DNA of 13,224 bases from UBA11164 sp002420085 (GTDB lineage: Bacteria; Pseudomonadota; Gammaproteobacteria; Xanthomonadales; Xanthomonadaceae), in the NCBI GenBank assembly GCA_031976395.1, contig DALYLJ010000084.1, positions 1 to 13,224 on the forward strand. The letters run 5' to 3'. A program made the translations under genes and the position numbers. Of the stretch, positions 5,958-13,224 are shown in pieces. Numbering within the stretch: the stretch's first letter is position 1; each line of letters opens with the position of its first letter. The notes under the pieces were generated by a model. It worked only from the letters and a program-made list of their open reading frames with translations, was not told where the DNA came from and did not search any database.

Positions 5958-8900
5958 AGCGGTCCGCCGATCCGTGCGGATCGGACTTGAACAGGGTTTC
6001 GTCGAACTTGAAGCGCAGTCGGATGAACACGCCGCGCTGGGTGTATTCGTAGCCGGTCAGGTCGGCGTCGCCCTCGAAGCCGGCCCAGTTGTAGCCGAGT
6101 GACAGCCACAGGTTTTCGCTGAGCAGGCGGCCGAGTTCGAGGCCATAGGCGTACTGGCGGGCGCCGTCGTCATCGCCGAACAGGCTGCCGAGCACGCCGA
6201 TGTCCCATTTCTCGGTGATGTCGTAGACGACGCGACCGGACAGCAGCAGGGCGCGGAAGCTGTCGTCGAGGCTGTCGTCGCTGCCGGGCCGGACAAAACG
6301 GTCACGCTGGAGTTTGCCGGCGATCCGTCCGGTCAGCCACCAGGGCCGCGATGGGTGCCAATCGCTGTGGGCGGAGACGATGTGGGCACGCACGCGGAAA
6401 TCGCCGCCGGTCGGGCTGGTCACCGGGGCCGGAGGCAGGCCGCCGAGCGCGAGGCCACTGCGGTCGTTCTCCAGTTTGTACTCGTAGCGAGCCAGGGCAT
6501 TGACCCGGTTGCGATCGTTGTCGCGGTAGGCCAGGCCGATCTGGCTGCGATTCTGCAAGACGTCGCCACGCGCGGCGTAGTCGGTCAGCAGCAGGTAGTT
6601 GCGGCCGAGCAGGGTCCAGTCGCGATCCAACGCGCGGGCGACGGTAACCTGCCAGAGCGCGGTGTCGAAACGCTCGTCGTCGGGGGTGTCGTCGACATCG
6701 CCGCTGCGCCGCAGTTCGATCCGGGTGGAGCCGCGCCAGAGCGGGTTGGCGGTGTAGTCGATGCCGAAGAACACGCCGGTGGCATCGCCGCTGCGGCCGG
6801 TGATGACATTGACGTGTTCGGCACCGGCGGTCAGGCGCAGGCCCTCGTCGATGTCCCAACCGGTGCGCACGCCGGAGGCGGCCTGGATGTCGCGACCGCT
6901 GATGGCATCGCGCAGCCGGTATTCGCCATAGACCTGGGTGTCGCGCAGGTAGGTCTGTTCGGTGCCGAACACGAAGGCGTCGGCGCGGTTGTCACCGTCG
7001 GCGATTGCCAGCGGGCCGATCAGGCCGGTCTGGGTTTCGTATCGAGCATAGACCCGCTGGCGTTCACGCAGGCGCCAATCGGCACCCAGTGCGTAGCGTT
7101 CGCGATCGCGGCCGCCGACATCGGTTTCGGCTTCGGCGGCGAGATCGAGCCGGTCGCTGACCCGGTAGCCGAGGCCGAGGTGGATGGTCTCGCTGTTGAG
7201 TCGAGTGCCGACCGGTAGACCGCTGCCCGTTCCGCCAGCCAGTCCGTTGTTGATCGCCGGCAGGCCGCTGATCGGGTCGATCGCCTGCTGACCGAAGCCG
7301 AGCGCGCCGCCGGCCGCGCCGGTGGCGACACTGCCGAGCAGGCCGTTGCGATCCGAGAACGGTGTGCCCAGGAAGCTGTTGAGCCGGCCGGTGGTCTCGT
7401 CGAGCGCCCGCGCGCCAACGTTCAGACTGAGCCGCTCACTGGCCTGGATGCGGGCGCCAGCGCCGACGGCGGTGCGATGGCCGCCCGCTTCGGAGCGGTC
7501 CTCGCTGCGCAGGGCTTCGGCATACAGGCGCACCCGTTCGCTGGCTTGCAGGCCGAGGTCGGCGCTGTACTCGGCACGGCCACCGTACAGTGGTGAGGAA
7601 GGGTTGTTGAACTCGGGGTCGGAGCGGCCGGCGTACAGGCGGGCATCGAAGACCTCGCCCTGATGGTCGAATTCCAAGCGCCAGGCATTGCCGGCGATGC
7701 TGCCGCTGCGCTGTTCGAGGGCGCCGAAAGTGCGGTTGATCGGGTTGGTGTTGATCTCGCCTTCGCTGCGCGCCCACTCGCCGACCAGGGCGGTGCGCGG
7801 TCCGAGTCGGACGCTGGCATTGGCACTGGCCAACTCGAAACCGGCGAACGGATTCTCGTCCTTGACGTAGCTGCCGCCGACGTCCAGCCAGGACAGCAGG
7901 CGCAATTCGCCATCGCCGCCATAGACCCAGAACTGTCCGCCGCCTTGATCGACCTCGTAGCTCACCCGCAGCGATTGCGGGTTGAGTTCGGCATCGAAGG
8001 CATGCAGGAAGCGGGTCAGCACGATCCGTCCGGAGAACGGTTCGAACACGTAGTCGGCGAACCGCACCAGCGGCTGCACGGCCAGGATGCGCGAGGGCTG
8101 GTCGCGATCGCGGACGATCACCTCCACCCGCTCGCTGCCTTCCAGCACGGCGTTGTTGCGCAGGCCGTAGGGGCCGCTGCCCTGGCTCTGGAATTCCTCG
8201 ACCACCTGTCGCAATGAGTCGCGGAAGGCGAACACATTGCCGCGTGCCCGTTCGGTTTCCTTGTGCAGGTACAGGCCGGTGGCGGTGCGGTTGTAGGTGC
8301 CCAGGCTGCGGGCACGTGGCGCACCTTCGCCGGTATGGCCGGACAGGGCACTGACCGCGTCACCGGTCTGGAAATCACCGTACAGCAGGTAATCGCGGCC
8401 CTTGTCGATGCGCACGTACAGGCGTTCGGCCGAGCGGGCATCGAAGCCGCGAATCGAGGCGTCGCCATAGACCGGGTAGAACTCCTCGGGGCGGATGTCG
8501 CGCAGCAGCCGGCCTCGGGTTTCCTTGTCGGAATCGTAGGCGGCGGTCAGCAGGGCATCGCCCTTGATCCGGCCCTTGAGGAAGAACGCGGCGCGGGCGG
8601 CGGCATTGGCCTTGCCGTTGTTGAAGCTGCGCTCCCAGCGGCGGATTTCCTGCTCGAAGCCATCGCCGCGCCGGGCTGGCGAAATCAGGCCAGGCCGCTT
8701 GTCGCGGAAGTTGACGATCCCTTCGATCAGGCCGACCGCGATCATTTCGCGCACGTCCGGCACGAAGGCGATCACCCCTTCGGCGCTCTGGCCACCGGCG
8801 GTGACTCGCAGCAGCACATCCTGGGGTTCGGCCGGCGCCAGCAATTCGAACTCGGCTTCGCCGTCGGTGAGCACCAGTTGTGTGCCGGGCGTGGCCCGAT

Positions 8901-9318
8901 CGAGGTCGAGCCGACCAGGGCCGAGTTCGTCGGTGCCGGCGCCGGGCAGGCGCAGACGCCCCCCGCTGACCTCGACCGTGGCGTAGCGGGTGCCGGCGAC
9001 CGGCCGGCCTTCGGTGTCATAGGCCCACACCCGTACCGGGGTCGGGGTCTGGCCGTCGGCCGGGCGATGATCGCCGGCGACCTCGACCACGATCCGGTCG
9101 ATGTCGGCATTGACGCTGTAGTCGAGGTCGGTCGGCGAGGCGCCGACCAGGGCCTGCGGTGGCGCGGCGGTTGCAGCATGGCCGGGCGAATCCGGCAGGC
9201 GGGCCGCCGGGTCGGCCAACACCGGCACGAACCGATCATTCTCGGCGGTGGCGGGCAGGCCGACGGCCAGCAGCAGGCTGGTCAGGGCGATCATGGCCGT
9301 GGGTCGGAAGGCGTTCAT
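5956..9318 (-). CDS. Large secreted protein with Ig-like N-terminal domain and probable outer-membrane beta-barrel
   Basis: A 1120-residue outer-membrane protein of unknown function. Residues 1-25 are a signal peptide (IALTSLLLAVGLPATA, AxA-type cleavage before END). Residues about 66-185 look like a bacterial Ig-like fold (VRVWAYDTEGRPVAGTRYA, 95-113). A conserved-looking block follows at 260-320, including RDIRPEEFYPVYGDASIRGF (273-292) and the YVRIDKGRDYLLYGDF stretch (301-316). From about 340 to 1110 there are many alternating strands, such as LYAEALRSED, LGLGYRVSDRLDLAAEAE and LSLGYNWAGFEG, broken by acidic or glycine-rich loops; the clearest loop is 665-704. The last strand GVFIRLRFKFDETLF (1096-1110) ends in phenylalanine, but ten residues follow. 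I see no TonB-box/plug motifs and no POTRA domains, so a TonB receptor or two-partner secretion pore is not supported. The start overlaps the upstream stop (ATGA) behind a perfect AGGAGG. It probably anchors or exports the giant protein encoded just upstream. Confidence 0.8.
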   Translation of the reverse strand: MNAFRPTAMIALTSLLLAVGLPATAENDRFVPVLADPAARLPDSPGHAATAAPPQALVGASPTDLDYSVNADIDRIVVEVAGDHRPADGQTPTPVRVWAYDTEGRPVAGTRYATVEVSGGRLRLPGAGTDELGPGRLDLDRATPGTQLVLTDGEAEFELLAPAEPQDVLLRVTAGGQSAEGVIAFVPDVREMIAVGLIEGIVNFRDKRPGLISPARRGDGFEQEIRRWERSFNNGKANAAARAAFFLKGRIKGDALLTAAYDSDKETRGRLLRDIRPEEFYPVYGDASIRGFDARSAERLYVRIDKGRDYLLYGDFQTGDAVSALSGHTGEGAPRARSLGTYNRTATGLYLHKETERARGNVFAFRDSLRQVVEEFQSQGSGPYGLRNNAVLEGSERVEVIVRDRDQPSRILAVQPLVRFADYVFEPFSGRIVLTRFLHAFDAELNPQSLRVSYEVDQGGGQFWVYGGDGELRLLSWLDVGGSYVKDENPFAGFELASANASVRLGPRTALVGEWARSEGEINTNPINRTFGALEQRSGSIAGNAWRLEFDHQGEVFDARLYAGRSDPEFNNPSSPLYGGRAEYSADLGLQASERVRLYAEALRSEDRSEAGGHRTAVGAGARIQASERLSLNVGARALDETTGRLNSFLGTPFSDRNGLLGSVATGAAGGALGFGQQAIDPISGLPAINNGLAGGTGSGLPVGTRLNSETIHLGLGYRVSDRLDLAAEAETDVGGRDRERYALGADWRLRERQRVYARYETQTGLIGPLAIADGDNRADAFVFGTEQTYLRDTQVYGEYRLRDAISGRDIQAASGVRTGWDIDEGLRLTAGAEHVNVITGRSGDATGVFFGIDYTANPLWRGSTRIELRRSGDVDDTPDDERFDTALWQVTVARALDRDWTLLGRNYLLLTDYAARGDVLQNRSQIGLAYRDNDRNRVNALARYEYKLENDRSGLALGGLPPAPVTSPTGGDFRVRAHIVSAHSDWHPSRPWWLTGRIAGKLQRDRFVRPGSDDSLDDSFRALLLSGRVVYDITEKWDIGVLGSLFGDDDGARQYAYGLELGRLLSENLWLSLGYNWAGFEGDADLTGYEYTQRGVFIRLRFKFDETLFKSDPHGSADR

Positions 9319-12300
9319 GGCTGGCCCTCCTGCTCATTGCCATCGGTGGCTGGTGATCCTCGGGGCGCCACGATCGGGCCTTGTCGGGCACTGTCGGTGG
9401 CCTGGGCCGGCGCCGCAGCCGGCTTGCTCTCGAAGCGCAGCGGACCCTGTCGGACCTCGGTTTCCGGATAGCTCACCTCACCCTGGGTGCGGCGCGCCTT
9501 GACCTGCTCCAGCACGGTGGCACTGCAACTGCCCTCGATGAAGTCGGCCCGGTGCAGTTCGCCGATCTTGAGATCGAGGAACAGACTGCCGGGGTCGCCG
9601 AGGTTGCGGTTGGAACTGGTGGTCAAGCGGGCGCCACGCGGCAGGGTCGAGGGATCGACCTTGATGACGTGACTGCGCGGACGCAGACCGCAGTAGCTGT
9701 ACTTGCCTTCGGAATCACTGATCAGCCAGGTGCCGTCCTGGAAATACAGGCGCACGCCGGGAATGCCGAGTTCCTCCGGATCCTGGACATGGTTCACGTT
9801 GCAATCGACGAAGATCTTGCCGAGCACGCAGGCTTCCTCGGTGAACACGCCGCCGCTGATGCGCACCCGGTAGCGACTGACGTTGGATTCGATCGAACCC
9901 ACGAACGGGGTCAGTGCGACCGGATCGATACAGCCCTGATCACCGCCGCAGCCATAAGCCAGCGCGACATTGACGCCATCGCCCTGCTGGCTGCCGACCC
10001 CGACCCGCAACCGGTAGTTGAGGACGATCCGGCCGCCGGGCGCGATCGCTCCCAGGTCGAACGCCAACTGCGGACCAGGCGCGCCGGCCGGATCGGCGAT
10101 CGCCCGGCCATCGGCGGCGGCACTGCCGTCGATGTAGACGAAACCGGCCGGCAGTCGATCCAGTACGCTGACCGAGGGCAGCGGACCACCGCCGGTGTGA
10201 CGGACGGTGATCGTGTACAGCACGGTGTCACCGACCTCGACGATCTGACGATCGGCGGTCTTGCTGATCGCCAGTCCGGTCGGCGTGGCCGGATCGAGCG
10301 GGATGTGGTTGTTGACGATCGCCGGTTCGCCCGAGCCGGCAATGATCTCCAGGTGATAGGCCGTGCCCGGCCCGACCGGAGCGGTCGGCGGGGTCGGCTG
10401 CGGCTGGACCTCGAACCGGCCACCGGTCGTGCCGGGCGGATCGAGTGGCTGCGGCTGCGGGGCGATCAGTTCCGATACGAAGCTGAAGCCGCTCGGCGGC
10501 CGGACTTCGATCCGGAATCGACAGGCGGCCGGCGCGTCGGGCAGGAACAGGAAGCGATAGACGCCGAGACCACCGACCGTCATGGCGATCCGCTCGCCCT
10601 CGATCCGGTAGCCGCCGAGCCCGGCATTGGCGACGTGCCGGGCCGGGTCATAGCCCGGACAGCTACCGACCGGCGACAGGGACACTTCCGCGCCCGGTAC
10701 CGGACTGCGGCCGAGCGCGTCATAGACCACGCCACCCGGCTGAATCGGCAGGCTCTGCTCGACCAGTTCCTGACCTGGGGCCAGAACCACGCCCAGGCTG
10801 GTGTCGTTGACACCCGGCCGATCGGCCGGCGTGCAGGAGCTTTCGCTACCGTTGGCGGCGGCGCCGTCCGGGTCGCAGGGTGCGGGGGCACCGGGAACGG
10901 TCTCACCATTGACCGGCAAACCCCAGACCACGCCTGATTCCGGGTCGCGGAAGCGGACCAGCAAGGGCACGCCGACCGGCAGATCGACGATCCGATAACG
11001 GCCATCCGGGCCGGTCTGGATGCTGCCGACCACCTGGCCATCGGCATCGAGCACCTCGACGATCCAGCCGGCGATCGGCTGGTCGCCGACATCGCGCAAC
11101 ACCGGTGTGCTGCCGGTGTCGAACCAGACCGAGCCGGACAGGGCCGCCGACTGGACCACGGTGACCGGATCGCGGCAAACATCGTGAACGATGTCCGGAT
11201 CGCAGACCGGCAAGGTCTCCGGGGCATTGTCGAAGGCATCGCGCTGATCGGCGTCGGGCCGATTGGCGTCGATCTCGCCACCACCTTCGACCAGTACCGC
11301 GTTGTCGATCGGGCTGGCGGCCAGCGCCTCCGGTCCAACCACGACCGACACTTCGATGCGATCGGGACTGGTTTCACCGGGCGCCAGCACGCGGCTGGCG
11401 CGACACAGGAAACGATCCTCACCCGCCGCGCCGAGGCACTGCCAGCCGCTGCCTTGCGGGGTGCCAGCCAGAACCACGCCGACCGGCAGACGATCGCGCA
11501 CCTCGTACTCGCCCTGGCTGGCCGAAAGTCCGGCATTGCGCACCGAGATCAGGTAGCGACCCGGATTGCCGACCGTGAACCGGGCCGGCTCGTGACGTTT
11601 GCTGACCTTGAGGTCGGGCGCGTCGGGCAGTTCGCCGAAATTGTTCTCGACCGACTCATCACCCGGACCCAGCACGATCTGACTGATCGCCGAAGGCAGG
11701 GTGGCGGTATCGGTGGCGCTGCCGACGGTCGTGCCATCGATCTGGCCCGGTGTGGTGATGCCGTTCAGGGTGCCGGCCGGCTGGTCGGGCTCGGTCAGCC
11801 GGTAGGTGCCGGGGCGCAGCCCGTCGAACCGATACCGACCATCACCATCGGTGGTCGCGGTTCGCTCGACCGGATTGCCAAGGTCATTGATGCCGGTCAA
11901 CACCACGGTGACGCCGGGCAGGCCGGGCTCGCCCGGATCGGGCAGGCCATCGTTGTCGTTGTCGGCATAAACCCGACCGGCGATCGCGCCGAGCGGCAGT
12001 TCGGCGAAATCATTGTTGACCGCCTGGCGGTTGGCCGCCAGGACGATCTCGCGGATCTCACTGGGCAGGCTGCCCGGTGGGGTGGCGTTGCCACCACCCG
12101 TACCCGGCAGGGTGCGGCCATCGAGCGTGTCGGTCGGCTGTTCCGGCTCGGTGACGGTGTAACGGCCGGGCGGCAGCTCGTCAAACCGATACTCGCCCTG
12201 CGCGTCAGTGCGGGTGGTCCGCTCGATCGGATTGCCGGCCAGATCGGTTCCCGTCAGGACGATGCTGACACCCGGAATGCCACGCTCATCGGGATCGAAC

Positions 12301-13224
12301 ACGCCATCGTCGTCGCGGTCGAGCCAGACACGACCGGCGATCAGGCCACGGGTCGGCACCTCGGCGAAACGGTTGTCGTCGGAACGGCGGCCGGGCAGGC
12401 CCAGATCGATGTCGGCAATCGTGCTCGGGGTGGTGCCGGTCGCGCTGGGCGTACCGCCGGCACTGCCGGCAACCACCTGACCATCGATGGTGTTGCTTGG
12501 CTGCTCGGGCTGGGTCAGACGGTAGACGCCTGGGCGCAGACCCTCGAAGGCAAACCGACCCCCGCTGTCGGTGACCGTACCGAGGCTGACCGGACGACCG
12601 AGATCGTCGGTGCCATCGAGTTGGATCGGTTGATTGGCGAAGCCGACATCCTCCGGCAGATTCGGGCTGCCATCGTCATCGTTGTCGAGGAATACCAGGC
12701 CGGTGATCGCCACCGGCAGCAGTTCGCCGAACAGGTTGTCGACCGAATCACCCGCTGCCGGCAGGACGATCGCCGTGATCGCACTCGGCAGGGTCTCGAC
12801 TGGGGTGGCACTGCCGAGCGGCACACCGGAAAGCGTACCGGCACGGGTGACGCCATCGAAGGTGGTGGTCGGCGTACCACCGAGATCAACGATGGGTTGC
12901 TCGGCCTGTTCGGTCAGCCGGTAGCCGAGCGAGTCGGATTGCAACAGGCCCTCGAAGCGGAATCGGCCATCGGCGTCGGTGAGCGCCTCCGGGTCGATGG
13001 TTGCACCGGTGATCGCGGTTCCGGCCAGGGCGACCCGGACACCCGGCAAACCCGGCTCACCCGGATCGGGCAAGCCGTTGTTGTTGGCATCGAGGTAGAC
13101 GCGCCCGGTGATCGAACCGAGCCACTCGCCGAAATCGTTGCCGATCGAGCCGGTTTCCGGCAAGTTGCTGATCGAGATGACACTGCTGCCCGGCACACCG
13201 CCGGCATTGCCCTCGCCGTAACCG
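9315..13224 (-). CDS. Giant SdrD_B/DUF11 repeat surface protein (5' end cut by window edge)
   Basis: The C-terminal 1302 codons of a secreted surface protein. The first in-frame GTG (13196) is not a real start: the frame stays open for nine more codons to the edge, and those residues continue a repeat unit. Numbered from that GTG, residues 29-525 are four SdrD_B-type units, each with I[TA]G-V-LD, a DxDxDGxxDxxE-like loop, a Gly-Tyr/Phe-rich turn and a closing F[GA]EL. Residues 528-660 are DUF11-like (LKVSKRHEP...). Residues 685-760 and 820-910 contain further carboxypeptidase-regulatory-like folds. A second DUF11 unit (AISKTADRQIVEVGDTVLYT) runs 976-1085. The C-terminal module at 1121-1225 has a fifth calcium-type loop (DCNVNHVQDPEE). 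The last 60 residues are low-complexity; no LPxTG anchor is seen. The repeat array has no cysteine, whereas residues 587-1224 hold 14. It probably binds surfaces or cells and is held by the barrel protein encoded next; this role is inferred. Confidence 0.88.
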   Translation of the reverse strand, partial: GYGEGNAGGVPGSSVISISNLPETGSIGNDFGEWLGSITGRVYLDANNNGLPDPGEPGLPGVRVALAGTAITGATIDPEALTDADGRFRFEGLLQSDSLGYRLTEQAEQPIVDLGGTPTTTFDGVTRAGTLSGVPLGSATPVETLPSAITAIVLPAAGDSVDNLFGELLPVAITGLVFLDNDDDGSPNLPEDVGFANQPIQLDGTDDLGRPVSLGTVTDSGGRFAFEGLRPGVYRLTQPEQPSNTIDGQVVAGSAGGTPSATGTTPSTIADIDLGLPGRRSDDNRFAEVPTRGLIAGRVWLDRDDDGVFDPDERGIPGVSIVLTGTDLAGNPIERTTRTDAQGEYRFDELPPGRYTVTEPEQPTDTLDGRTLPGTGGGNATPPGSLPSEIREIVLAANRQAVNNDFAELPLGAIAGRVYADNDNDGLPDPGEPGLPGVTVVLTGINDLGNPVERTATTDGDGRYRFDGLRPGTYRLTEPDQPAGTLNGITTPGQIDGTTVGSATDTATLPSAISQIVLGPGDESVENNFGELPDAPDLKVSKRHEPARFTVGNPGRYLISVRNAGLSASQGEYEVRDRLPVGVVLAGTPQGSGWQCLGAAGEDRFLCRASRVLAPGETSPDRIEVSVVVGPEALAASPIDNAVLVEGGGEIDANRPDADQRDAFDNAPETLPVCDPDIVHDVCRDPVTVVQSAALSGSVWFDTGSTPVLRDVGDQPIAGWIVEVLDADGQVVGSIQTGPDGRYRIVDLPVGVPLLVRFRDPESGVVWGLPVNGETVPGAPAPCDPDGAAANGSESSCTPADRPGVNDTSLGVVLAPGQELVEQSLPIQPGGVVYDALGRSPVPGAEVSLSPVGSCPGYDPARHVANAGLGGYRIEGERIAMTVGGLGVYRFLFLPDAPAACRFRIEVRPPSGFSFVSELIAPQPQPLDPPGTTGGRFEVQPQPTPPTAPVGPGTAYHLEIIAGSGEPAIVNNHIPLDPATPTGLAISKTADRQIVEVGDTVLYTITVRHTGGGPLPSVSVLDRLPAGFVYIDGSAAADGRAIADPAGAPGPQLAFDLGAIAPGGRIVLNYRLRVGVGSQQGDGVNVALAYGCGGDQGCIDPVALTPFVGSIESNVSRYRVRISGGVFTEEACVLGKIFVDCNVNHVQDPEELGIPGVRLYFQDGTWLISDSEGKYSYCGLRPRSHVIKVDPSTLPRGARLTTSSNRNLGDPGSLFLDLKIGELHRADFIEGSCSATVLEQVKARRTQGEVSYPETEVRQGPLRFESKPAAAPAQATDSARQGPIVAPRGSPATDGNEQEGQP
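9326..9331 (-). promoter_or_regulatory. Perfect Shine-Dalgarno inside the upstream gene
   Basis: AGGAGG is seven nt before the barrel-gene ATG, written into the last codons (Q-E-G) of the giant surface-protein gene. With the ATGA stop/start overlap at 9315-9318 it indicates translational coupling and a fixed ratio of the two products. Confidence 0.8.
11622..13112 (-). repeat. Array of four SdrD_B-like coding repeats
   Basis: Units at 13112-12708, 12707-12342, 12341-11988 and 11987-11622, that is 135, 122, 118 and 122 residues. Each carries a 12-residue EF-hand-like loop: DANNNGLPDPGE, DNDDDGSPNLPE, DRDDDGVFDPDE and DNDNDGLPDPGE, with acidic or amide side chains at positions 1, 3, 5, 9 and 12. 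Units 1 and 4 share NGLPDPGEPGLPGV exactly, while unit 2 has lost the GLPGV turn. The residues encoded at 13113-13223 resemble the end of another unit, so the array continues beyond the window. Confidence 0.82.

Noticed and set aside
5956..9318. TonB-dependent receptor
   Set aside because: The N-terminal region is Ig-like and no plug domain or TonB box is recognisable, although the barrel-like C-terminal part invites that label.
9381..10937. 518-codon plus-strand frame inside the giant surface-protein gene
   Set aside because: Antisense shadow of the DUF11/SdrD_B coding region; no domain seen.
1..13224. CRISPR array, tRNA, rRNA or insertion sequence
   Set aside because: No regularly spaced short repeats, no cloverleaf or rRNA-like stretch, and no transposase motif were seen. 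The only long repeats are the coding SdrD_B units and the two intergenic copies.

Overview
The window is GC-rich DNA. Every gene I can support lies on the minus strand, so transcription runs from position 13224 towards 1. Proteobacterial features are an NCS1 transporter with split dihydropyrimidine dehydrogenase genes, a large outer-membrane beta-barrel candidate, Shine-Dalgarno sites and Sec signal peptides. The composition and the surface-protein cluster recall Gammaproteobacteria of the Xanthomonadales/Lysobacterales type. That placement is an inference from memory, not a demonstrated assignment.

Region 1 (13224 to 5344) is a tightly packed three-gene envelope cluster. First comes the C-terminal 1302 codons of a giant surface protein, cut by the window edge: four SdrD_B-type repeats with EF-hand-like calcium loops, two DUF11-type domains and a cysteine-bearing C-terminal module. 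Its stop overlaps the start of the next gene (ATGA), a 1120-residue secreted protein with an Ig-like N-terminal domain followed by what looks like a large outer-membrane barrel. A strong ribosome site then leads into a 200-residue exported protein that resembles the N-terminal part of some OmpA-family proteins but has no OmpA peptidoglycan-binding domain. The coupling suggests that the three products are made together and form a surface-display or adhesion complex. I know of no functional description for this arrangement, and it is the best candidate here for an undescribed system.

Region 2 (5343 to 4287) holds one phytanoyl-CoA-dioxygenase-like gene. It is flanked on both sides by direct copies of an intergenic repeat of about 85-90 bp with a shared hairpin. 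Several other small palindromes lie just downstream of the gene.

Region 3 (4286 to 1) is a reductive pyrimidine catabolism operon. PreT (Fe-S/FAD/NAD subunit) and PreA (FMN/ferredoxin subunit) form NAD-dependent dihydropyrimidine dehydrogenase, and an NCS1-family transporter, probably for uracil/thymine or a related ring compound, is cut by the left edge only near its C-terminus. The next enzymes (dihydropyrimidinase, beta-ureidopropionase) are not in view and may lie beyond position 1. Long open frames on the plus strand across these genes are shadows of GC-rich coding sequence.
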